From: Oikopleura dioica
Lineage: Eukaryota; Chordata; Appendicularia; Copelata; Oikopleuridae
Direction: 5' to 3'
Length of the DNA stretch: 64,000 nucleotides
NCBI GenBank assembly: GCA_907165135.1
Contig: OU015568.1
Coordinates: 3,294,501 to 3,358,500, forward strand
The notes beneath the pieces were generated by a model. That model was not told the DNA's origin. It was given only the letters and a program-made list of their open reading frames with translations, and searched no databases. This document shows, piece after piece, positions 30,621 to 40,731 of this stretch (positions are counted from its first letter, which is position 1; every line of letters begins with the position of its first letter). The position numbers and the translations under genes were made by a program.

Positions 30621-31236
30621 TGGAGACCAGGTTACTCTGTTCCGCCCGGTCGCCAAAGCAGCAAAGTCCAAAGGATACGACTGGATTGGACCGTTCGAAG
30701 TCGTTACTGCATCTGAACATGTTGTCAAAATCAAGGATCAGAAGCAGAATTACGACTGGGTTCACCGCGCGCACTTGCGTTACGTACCTGACAGACTGGC
30801 TCATCTTCGAAATTCCGAGTTGCAGCGTGAGCTCGAAATACTAGAATCTTCTGGCTCCGACTCGCTCAACTCTGATGAAAATCGTCCAGAAAATGCAGCT
30901 GGAACTTATTCGGAAGGTCACGATTTACTTCCAAAACTTGGGAGGCCGACTGAGAAAAATGTAAGTTCCGGAAGCAAAAAGCGGAAAGCTGGACCTACCT
31001 CAACGCAAACTCGACCGAAACGACCTCGCTCCGCAACTTTGGATCCTCCAGCTTCGTCGAATTCTTCTCGCCGAGCTTCACAAACTTCTCTTGATCTTTC
31101 TGGAACTACTTCGGGACCGATTCCGGCGCTTGTCGAACATTTCTCTAAATTAGAAGCAAGTAGACAGCGAAAATCTAGCAGGAATCGCAAAAAGACAAGC
31201 AGAATTGAAGTTGATCCGAAGAAAAAGTCGTATTAG
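30621..31236 (+). pseudogene. 3' fragment of retrotransposon pol in copy B
   Basis: Matches 21426-22041 (integrase C-terminal GPY/F module and tail). It has no promoter-proximal part; it is the left end of duplication copy B. The upstream plus-strand frame into antisense K3 is open, creating an accidental 259-residue ORF at 30457-31236 that is probably not a gene. Confidence 0.9.
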
Positions 31237-31486
31237 CTCTACTCGTCTCTGATCGGCTGAGCGCGCCGTCACTGACTCATCAAAATCGTCGGGCAAAAGT
31301 CTGCGCTCTCCGAGTTCTCTGCATCTGGCTGCGCTGTGATTCGCTCTTTCGCGCGCCGCTGACTCATCGCCGGCTGCTCCGTTCCTACTCTCATCTGCTG
31401 CTACTCCTCTGCTACTCATCACCTCTACACTTCTTCCTTCTTTTCTAGAGTCTCCAATCGTCAGAAGACTTGAAGACTGGGGGAGC

Positions 31487-31693
31487 TGTTAGGTCAGCAA
31501 GAAGCCGTTATGATCTGATAAGGATCGAGGCGCCGCCGCTGTTTTTGCACTGCACTCAGTTCTATCTAACTCAACTTGAAATACACACCTATTTCCAGTT
31601 ATACTCGAAGATTATTCTAGAGAGCCGCAGGATCTATTAGAGAAGCAACGATACTTAGTGTAGTGGGAATCAGGAGCTATTCCTGACCTATCA
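31487..31693 (+). repeat. Third LTR copy, from the tandem duplication
   Basis: Same sequence as the 3' LTR at 22292-22498, carried by copy B rather than by a new insertion. Confidence 0.95.
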
Positions 31694-31709
31694 CATTGTT
31701 TATTCAGTA

Positions 31710-33116
31710 TCACGAGTATTCAAAATATCTGCCGCCACGTGACCTATTTTTGTACATTTTAAACAGCACGATGCCAGCAACAAAAGTCAGCCCTAGAATG
31801 CATCCAACAATCCAAGTGAATAAAAGGTCTTCTTTATGCTTTTTTAGGGCGCTCGCGACTTTTTGAAAAATATCAATTGTTCCATTTGTGAGATTTTTTC
31901 GTATTTCCGTCAATCGGCTTGTTGAAATTTGTGATTGATTGAAGGAAGAGTCCAAGACGCAGGAATTTCCAACAGAGAGGTAGCCGAACTCGCAGGCACA
32001 TTTCGGCAAGTCCGAGTTTTTCTAGAGCTTACTGTTACCCTGCGTTTATGAACTTGCTTTACTTGATTGAAACAAAGTTGATCACAAGGATTTTCTCCAA
32101 AACAAGCATCACGAAAATGTACTTCTTCAAGCTCATTGTCGTCATCATCGAAATTATCTTCTTCGAAATAATCAAAGCATTCAAATTGAGCTTTTTTGAC
32201 GAAGAAAATCTTCTCGAGGAGCTCTTCAAAATCATCGACGTGGATTATGTAGTCGATCGTTCTCTCTATTTCGTGATGAGAAAGGTTCAAATCAAAGTCA
32301 CCTAAAAACCGGTCATTTTTTGACGAATAAAAATGAGTTCATTACCAACAGCTAGGATGAAAATTTCGACTCCGATTGATTTTGCAATTTTTAATTCTTC
32401 AACTGCCAGTTTCGGTTCTGTAAATTCGCCGTCTGTAATAATGACGATTGCCTTCTTTGAGTTCTGATTTTTCTCGTCACGTGGGCAGCTTGAAAACTCA
32501 GTCATTGCTTTTCGAAGGCCAAAGTGAACATTCGTCTGGTCTTCAAAAGTATGCTCCAGTCTTTCCGAAAATTGTTAGTTTTCTACAATAGAAAAAAAGT
32601 TACCGAAAAAGGTTTTCTTTGATTTTAGAGTAGGACTGTTCTTCATTCAGACGATGGGAAATGAAAGCAGATGATCCGTAGCGAATGAGAGAGATTCTAG
32701 TGTTGAAATCATCGATAGGGAAAAGAACGGAACTCATTTTCTCAATGCTATCTTTTGCAGATTCCAGCTCTTCTCGGAAATCGAACGGCTAAAATTTAAT
32801 CAGGGAATCTTTCAATCTTCCTCTTTTACCTTGAATCGAGTAAAAAGACCAGATCAAGCGGTCTGGACTCGCATAAAAGTGGCTTCTTTTTCGAGACTTC
32901 TTCGATTTCATCCTCGTTTTCTCCACTAAAAATCTGCACGTGATCGAGGTCAACTTGATCTTCTGGAATTTTCAACGTCTCTTTTTGATCATTACTTTCG
33001 ACAATCACTGTAAATGTCGATGTATAGTGATGCTCTGTAAAAAGCGTTATGTATTTTTGGAAACCGCTTTCTGATTTGACTACTGAAAAGAGGGTTGAAA
33101 GAAAAAGAACTTTCAT
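31710..33116 (-). pseudogene. vWA-EGF-TM gene, copy B, with 1-nt frameshift
   Basis: Same exons as copy A shifted by about 9195: 32830-33116, 32604-32788, 32346-32560, 32063-32301 and 31710-32021. In exon 2 the run of five T (plus strand, near 23570) is four T here, near 32756, which puts the vWA domain out of frame right after the MIDAS segment. This is either a real inactivating deletion in a redundant copy or a homopolymer base-call error; the second is quite possible given other such cases in this window. Confidence 0.6.
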
Positions 33117-33302
33117 TTTGTGAATTTTCCACGACGAGGTGGATTCGAATTGAAAAGGGAGGAGTGAGTCAATGAGCAAATATGACAATCATTCAAAAAA
33201 GGATGAATCCTCTTTTTTGTCAATAAATTCAAGTTTAAAATGAACAATGGAATAAAATAAAGTTTATGGTAAAAAATTTTCTGCCCACTTTTTGTTCAGT
33301 AG

Positions 33303-33812
33303 ATTCCCAAGGCTTTCAAAGACCCGTGGCAAAAAGCAGTATTCGTTGGTGTTGTTGAAGAGCTCTCAAAGTTGGAAGTGCGCTTTGTAAGTCGCCCGGT
33401 AAAGTGGCAATTTTCGTCGATTTAGTTGCTGCAATCGACTATTTGATCGAGAGGCCCAACAATGGGAATCGAGAAAGATATCCGGAAAAAGATCCGTTCT
33501 CCCAGGCATATAAATACAACCTCCTTTCCAAAATGATATTCAGTGAAATAACCGTCCGATTTTTCCATTTTTTGCTTGATAAAGATTGTGATTTTCGAGA
33601 AAAATTGTTTGTCAACTTTCTCGCCCGAGGGCAAGTGTGACAAGGCCTCGAGCCAACGAGAGAATATGCTCAGGCAAACAAACAACCAATCAAAAGATTC
33701 CAAGAGAAACTTTCACATTTTTTCGCCTCGACTCGCGAATCTCTGCAGGCAACTTGTGGGGCGGAGAAAAGACTCGCACAAGTTAGAGGCGGAGATTTCC
33801 AAGTCGATGGTG
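33303..33812 (+). other. Exon-like open segments of an unrecognised gene (copy B)
   Basis: Duplicate of 24109-24618. Confidence 0.3.
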
Positions 33813-34049
33813 GTAAGCTTCGAAATTCAGCCTAAAATAACTGATCACGTGACGCTGGTTAATCTCACCTGGCATATGCATTTTCAAGGAAATAGAATGC
33901 TTATGTTAGTGAGGCTGCCCGGAATCATTAAAAATCGACGCTATGGGAATTGACTCTTCCGGTCTACTAATTTTTCTGCGAATAAAAATGACTCTTCCAT
34001 CTGTCACTCTTCCATGTCTTCGTTTGCCGGCTTCCACGGAATTCTGAAA

Positions 34050-35620
34050 ATGAAAATTCCCATTTTTGCTCCAATTTTTCTCAAGGATTCAATTCTCGCC
34101 CAACTTTGTCCGTAATTCTTCTCCTTTTTGATCAACTCCTTTCAATTTTTTCTAGAGATCAAGATCTGGGAGATCTCTGCGAGTCTAATTGCAAAGAAGA
34201 TCTCCTCTCTTGCTTAGAGAACTGCTCAACAGCCGCTTGTCAAGAAGAATGTTATCTGACTGACGTTCTTTGCGAGACAAAATGTCCCTGTAACATCTAC
34301 TGTCCAAACGGATGTGAAGGTTGCGAACACCCTCTTTGCAATCAGCCCAGTTGTTTTGAAGAAAACGAGCTTGAATACGCCAACTGTGTTGAATCAGTCA
34401 AGGATAAGCTTTCAACTTGCTACGATGACTGCACTAATGAGCTGGAAATTGACTGCTATTCTGCCTGTAATGACGAGAGTCTTGCAAACATTGAAAAGTG
34501 TCCGTGCATGAGCGGCTGCGACACCGGATGTCCTTGCGAAAACTATACCTGCTCCGGGACAAGCAGAAGACTTACACATCTCGGTGTGTCCTGGCAGTAC
34601 CCAAATTACCCGCCGGTTTTTTATATGACGGATAATATGGGGCTGTCAATGGATACGGTTGAGTACGAATTTGTCGACAAGTATACTAATAGGCGCGGCT
34701 CGTTATATTTTGATCTATTCAGCGGTGGGCAAAATTATCAAAGTTGTTGCCCCCTATTTACCCTCTTGATGTCTTAGCTGGTTAAAAAGAGCCAGAAAAA
34801 AGCCTGATCTATGCAGATTTTGCTTTTCTACGCGGCGTTCTGTACATTTTCGGCGGCGATGATTACGAGTACAGCGTTCAAAAAATGAACGACGATTGCA
34901 CCATCGAGAAGGTAGACATCCGTCCAAAATATGGCCATCGAAGTATCGCGGGCATCGAGACGTTTGATGACAAAATCTGGCTGTGCTTTTACGAGTACAA
35001 AAAGTGTCAGTATTTCGATGGAGAAACGTTCGAAATCGCTGATGGAAGGACTGCTGATGATCATAACTATGGATCGCTTTGTACGTACGAGAATAATCTC
35101 GTGGGAATAGGAGGTTTGGGAAGCAACAAAGTCAGTACCGAGCTCTACTTTGGCGACTAGGGTCTGCAAAAATACGTAGTTCTATGTTGATTTGCGAACA
35201 TTTTGAAGACCCTAGCTTAGCGGAGCTTGGCTGAAACCAGCTGGTACTGATCACCCAGTCGGCCATGCGAAGGGAGAATGCTTGACTTTGGAAGATGGAG
35301 TCTTGACAATGGCAGGAGAAGAAGGGAAGGAGATCTACCTCCTACGGGATCTCAAATGGTCGAATGTCGGAAGACTTCTTACTGTAAGTTTCACTGTCTA
35401 GAACTGACGAATAGCGAGAGTTAAGGCTGTAACTGTCCCAACATTGGTGAGACTCGACGATGAGCTGATTCTTTTCGCCGGTTCCTTCACTCAAGATGTT
35501 CAAAAAATGATCTGGAATGGAGAAACAATTGAAGATGTCGAAATTATCTTCGAGCAACCAGAAGAGAAAATCTTTACTCCAATAGTTTTCGAGAGTTTTT
35601 CGAATAAATGCAAAGCTTGA
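34050..35620 (+). CDS. Secreted Cys-rich/kelch-repeat protein K1 (copy B)
   Basis: Duplicate of 24856-26426 at offset 9194. I saw no differences in the exons, so the same model and the same two unresolved junctions apply. It lies between the copy B vWA gene and the copy B minisatellite. Confidence 0.62.
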
Positions 35621-36630
35621 ATTTTAAGCCTTAAAATTAACTAAACATATTTTACTGAAATAAATCGTTTGGGAACAGAGGGAAGAAATTGTGAGCAACA
35701 GTCTATTTTATGTTCATTTGATTTCTGTAGTTCGATCGAATTCGATTTCGGAGAGAGGATCTGTCGCGATTTTTACGGTTCCGTCGGCTGGAAAGGAGTC
35801 GCGCGTTTTTGTTACCAAAGTAACCCATTTCGGTGATTCTCCATTTCCGCATTTGAGAGTTTATATTGCTTCGGAGGTGGTGCATCGCATTGTTGAGATA
35901 TCGCTGGTAGCTTATTCCATCCGAGGCGACAAAAGAGACGACAAGAGCGTGAAAAAAAGATCGAAGTTGCATATTTATTTTTTGCTTTTGCTTTTGTTGC
36001 TCTCTATATTTCGCTAAAAATACTTGCAATGTCTAAAAAAGTTTCTTTGCAAAGGCATTTTAAATTACTGGCAAATATTGAATTTCTACTGAAAACAAGT
36101 GGTCCCAGCGGGAGATCCACGAATTCATCGACTGTCATCAGCAACATCGTCTCTGGGAGGGGGTCTGGATTTCGGTCGAAATTAAATTCCTTCGCTCTAG
36201 GTCAAGGCCGCTTCGAAAATTCAAACAAGGAAGTCGCTCTGCTTCGGCTTCCTGACCCAATTCATAGTCGCTTGCGAACAGGGATGTACATTCGCAGTGG
36301 GGAAATCGCAGAAATCTTCGCAGTGCGACCTGCGAACTGCGGAATTTCGCACTTCGCAGCGCAGTCAGAGCACATGTATGCACATCGCACCGCAGTCCGC
36401 AGTTTTAGCAGAATTTTCGAAAACTGCGATTTTTCCACAGTCATTTTCCGCAGTTATTGATTAATCTCGCAGTTCGCAGACTGCGGATTCTGCGGTTATT
36501 TTCGAGCAATTTTTTCAAGTTTTTCTCTTGTGAATTAATGGAAATACACGAAAAATAGGGCGTAGTAAGAGTGGACTCCGTTTGTCCAAGTCGCCGCTCG
36601 CCCAACTTGATCAAACTTTAAATCAAAAAA

Positions 36631-37288
36631 GAAGGGCCCGAAGGGCCGTCAAGCCCCTTAAACTTAAAAATCATGGAACGGGGCTGAGACGGCCCGAAGG
36701 GCCGTCAAGCCCTTAAACTTAAAAATCATGGAACGGGGCTGAGACGGCCCGAAGGGCCGTCAAGCCCTTAAACTTAAAAATCATGGAACGGGGCTGAGAC
36801 GGCCCGAAGGGCCGTCAAGCCCCTTAAACTTAAAAATCATGGAACGGGGCTGAGACGGCCCGAAGGGCCGTCAAGCCCCTTAAACTTAAAATCATGGAAC
36901 GGGGCTGAGACGGCCCGAAGGGCCGTCAAGCCCTTAAACTTAAAAATCATGGAACGGGGCTGAGACGGCCCGAAGGGCCGTCAAGCCCCTTAAACTTAAA
37001 AATCATGGAACGGGGCTGAGACGGCCCGAAGGGCCGTCAAGCCCCTTAAACTTAAAAATCATGGAACGGGGCTGAGACGGCCCGAAGGGCCGTCAAGCCC
37101 TTAAACTTAAAATCATGGAACGGGGCTGAGACGGCCCGAAGGGCCGTCAAGCCCTTAAACTTAAAAATCATGGAACGGGGCTGAGACGGCCCGAAGGGCC
37201 GTCAAGCCCCTTAAACTTAAAAATCATGGAACGGGGCTGGGACGGCCCGAAGGGCCGTCAAGCCCCTTAAACTTAAAAATCATGGAAT
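36631..37288. repeat. 56-bp minisatellite, 12 units (copy B)
   Basis: Same array as at 27437 with one more unit. Several units are 54-55 bp because C4 is C3 or A5 is A4. These small run-length differences are the main sequence differences between the two duplicates. Confidence 0.95.
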
Positions 37289-37695
37289 TCATTACTGCAT
37301 CATTAATAATGATAGAAATTAAAATTTTCCACAATGCTCCTGGGAAAATTTAGACGAATCCCTAACTTTAAGCCAGGAAAACGTATGACAAAAATATTGT
37401 CCCTAGAATTCTTTACCTATTTCTGGGGCATTTCGCAAGTGATAAATAAATAATAAGCTCATTTGAGCTTAGATGAGCATGCTTCATATTCACGCTCCAG
37501 GGTCAAAGTTTGAGCTCTGAGCATGCAGCATACTCATGCTCAGCGTTTTGCAGACTCTTCTATGAGACGATGTCTACATTATCTCATATTTCGACGACCT
37601 TTATCCGCCGCAATTTCGCAACACATAAAACTTCTGTTGAATCGGAATTTAAATGAAAATGATTTTTACCAAGATTATTTTGTCTTTAAAATTTA

Positions 37696-39017
37696 TTAGG
37701 CTTGGCATTTGCCAGCAGGAATTTCAACAAAAGTAGCGTAGTAGAGTTCCATGTAACAGTTGTTATTGTCGGGAAGAATTATTTCGGAGTCAATCATTCC
37801 GTTTTCGTCTAACGTCGCTTTTTCCAAGGCGCAGTAACCGGCGTACCAAGACGAGTTGAATTGGGTGACAGAATTGAAATAGTTCGAGCGCTGGATAAGA
37901 CTGCCCATTTCAGTCCAGATTCCTGCGGAAACGTTGTATTTATAAGCTCCTGGGATGGTGCTTGTATCTCCTCCGATGGTTCGGCCAGCCATGACATAGA
38001 CAAACTGGTCGTCGGCAGTCATCATTTGACCGCGAAGGGGAGAGATTGGGAAGTCGGTCCCGTAGGTCCAGCTATCAGAGCCCACCTCAAGAATTTCGCT
38101 TTTACTGTGACATCTTATATGGGGATCAAAATTAATACTTCATTTTTAATTTTTATCAAAGATTTTTGATCCGTAACCAGCGTAAGTCGGTTCCAAGCAG
38201 CCGCCAACTGTAAAGAGCGATCCTCTGAAAGTGATCATTTCTGACCAATCGTGGCTCTCATTCGCAGTCGGCAGTTGAGATTGCCTCATTCCTGGCTCCC
38301 AAGAATGGCAAGTCTTGGAGTCTTCATTTTCAACTGCGAAACAAAGAGCAACTTGCTGGTTGAAAACGCTGCAAGAGCCGAAGACGCCGTCTTGGTGGCC
38401 AACTGAGAGGCGATCGTCCTTTTGAAGTTTGGAAAAATAATTTATTTAATCATTTAATGATTCTCATAAAAATTGAGCTTTCAAAACTTTCCAATATTTC
38501 GATTTCACATCCATTTCCACCAATTTTCGCCACTTGTCTTGTCCTTTGATATCCCCCAAGGAAGTAGCTCTCACCTCTGAAAATAACAGAACAGGCATCC
38601 TCAATATCTGATAATCCGTAGTCAAAGACAATTTCGGACACACTGTCATCTAGTGTATTTATCGCCAGCGCCTGGTCTCGGAAATGCTGCTTATGATTGA
38701 GGACCAGAATGCTCGTGTAGGAGCAGAACTTGTTTGCTCCACAAGCATCGTTGGTAGAACACCCCTGAGGGCAGTTTGCGCCGCAAGGACAGGCAGATTG
38801 GCAGTCAAGAAACTCAGCTTGACAGCGAGTTACGCATCTGGAATCAATCATTTTACACGTAAAAAAGAAGATCTTACGAGAAATCGCCGTTATCGCAAGC
38901 ATCCTTGCAGTTGTAAAAATCTCCGTCACAACTCGACTGGCATCTCTGACCCAATGTAAAATCCTCACATCTCTGAGCAGAGGAATAAGAAAGCAAAATT
39001 GATACAGAAAGCTTCAT
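37696..39017 (-). CDS. Secreted Cys-rich/kelch-repeat protein K2 (copy B)
   Basis: Duplicate of 28453-29776. The coding exons look the same. Differences are run-length changes in non-coding positions, for example in the GA-AG intron (T5 versus T4, A6 versus A5). Confidence 0.65.
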
Positions 39018-39122
39018 TTTTTCAGATTGACCTAAATATGCATGATTTTTTCTTTCAGAGCCAACAGCTTGTTTTTCTCAAGTATTAATATTCGAAAACA
39101 GGTCAAATTTTTCTAAAATTTA

Positions 39123-40424
39123 TTAAGCCTGGCATTTCCCAGCAGGAATTTCTACAAAAGTGGCATAGTACAGTTCCATGTAACAGTTGTTATTGTCAGG
39201 AAGAATGATTTCAGAGTCGATCATTCCGTTTTCGTCTAACGTCGCCTTTTCCAAGGCGCAATAGCCAGCGTACCAGGACGAATTAAATTGAGTGACTGAA
39301 TTGAGCCAGCTTGAGCGTTGAATAAGACTGCCGATTTCGCTCCAGATTCCAGATGAAACGTCGTATTTGTACGCGCTTGGGATGAGAGCGGCACCTCCTC
39401 CAATTGTCTTCCCAGCGAGGACGTAAACGAATTGGTCGTCAGCAGTCATCATGTGCCCGCGAAGAGGAGAGATGGGGAAGTCAGTACCATTTGTCCATTT
39501 CTTTGATCCAACGTCAAGAATCTCGCTTTTACCGTGGCATCTTATTTCGGGATCAGAAATGGTTTCCTCTTGGTTGAAAAACCATGAATATTTCTGATCC
39601 CCGGCCATAGGAAATATCTTCGGAGCAGCCTCCAACCGTAAAAAGAGATCCTCTGAAATTGACCATTTCCGCCCAGTCATGACTTTCATTAGCAGTTGGG
39701 AGTTGAGTCTGCCTCATTCCAGGTTCCCAAGCAAAGCAAGTCTTGGACTCTTCGTTTTCAACGGCGAAGCAGAGAGCGACTTGGTCATCAAAAACACTGC
39801 AAGAGCCGAAAACGCCGTCTTGATGGTCAACTGAGAGACGGTCATCCAATACTTCGACTTCGCATCCCTCTCCTCCAATTTTCGCAACTTGGCGCGTTCT
39901 CTGATAGCCTCCAAGAAAGTAGCTTTCTCCTCGGAAAATCACGGAGCATGCATCTTCAAGATCTAAAATATTCATTTCACATACTTCTTCATCGATCGTT
40001 CTTCAAATACTTGCCGAGAAATTTGTAGTCAAAGACAACTTCGGAAACACTATCATCAAGTGTATTGATAGCCAAAGCCTGGTCGCGGAAATGTTGCTTT
40101 GGATTGAGAACCATAATGCTCGTGTAGGAGCAGAACTTGTTCCCCCCGCAGGTTTCGCTGGTAGAACATCCCTGAGGGCAGTTCGCGCCACAGGGACAGG
40201 CAGATTGGCAGTCAAGTGATTCAGCTTCGCAGCGAGTTACGCATCTAGAAGTTTTGATTTGGAAGAAAGATACTGAGAGCTTACGTGAAATCGCCGTTAT
40301 CACATGAATCCTGGCATCTGTAAAAATCTCCATTGCAAGCGGACTGACATCTCTGGCCTAAAGTGAAATCATCACAGCTCTGAGCAGAGGAAGAAGCGAG
40401 CAAAAACGATACTGAGAGCCTCAT
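39123..40424 (-). CDS. Secreted Cys-rich/kelch-repeat protein K3 (complete)
   Basis: Start at 40424: signal peptide MRLSVSFLLASSSAQ, then CDDFTLGQRCQSAC, CQDSCDNGDF, CVTRCEAESLDCQSACPCG, CPQGCSTSETC. An intron with GC donor at 39963-40014 joins VFDYKFL to DLEDACSV; K2 has no intron there. Downstream, VLDDRLSVDHQDGVF is continuous where K2 has an intron. Blades FRGESYFLGGYQ, VNFRGSLFTVGG, DDQFVYVLAGKTIGG and the closing Cys in GKCQA. Closest relative is K2 next door, so K2/K3 are a tandem pair older than the 9-kb duplication. The intron near 39540-39590 is not resolved. Confidence 0.72.
39963..40014 (-). other. GC-AG intron in K3, absent from K2
   Basis: K3 has CTCG | GCAAGTATTT...TATTTTAG | ATCTTGAAG. 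At the same site K2 is continuous (GGATTATCAGATATTGAG). Spliced lengths agree. Confidence 0.72.
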
Positions 40425-40731
40425 TTTTCGAGTCGAACTGGAATGAAAGGCAGGCCTCGCTTTTTATGAAGAACAGCTTGATTTTTCTCAAGAATTTTAA
40501 AGAAAGAGGCCTCAAACATCGAAAACAGATCTAAAATCAGCTTCAAAATGGCTTTTTAAATTTTGAAAACGAAAATTGCGATAACCAAACACGTTGTTTA
40601 GCCGCAAAGCTATCAGATATTTACAAATAAGGTCTTTCTATTACCTCGTTTAAGAGCCAATCCAGATGGCGCTCCTCAGCAAAAATGATAATATTTTCAT
40701 GACAACTCATGATTTCGTTTGATTCTCCAAA

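Larger units (their letters stand above)
30621..39849. repeat. Tandem segmental duplication, copy B
   Basis: 9229 bp copy of 21426-30610. Downstream of 39849 the sequence continues into the intact 5' half of K3, so this copy keeps the ancestral right flank, while copy A keeps the ancestral left flank (the complete retroelement). Confidence 0.95.

Noticed and set aside
30457-31236. 259-residue plus-strand ORF
   Set aside because: Accidental fusion of antisense K3 with the duplicated pol end; the second part is explained by the tandem duplication.
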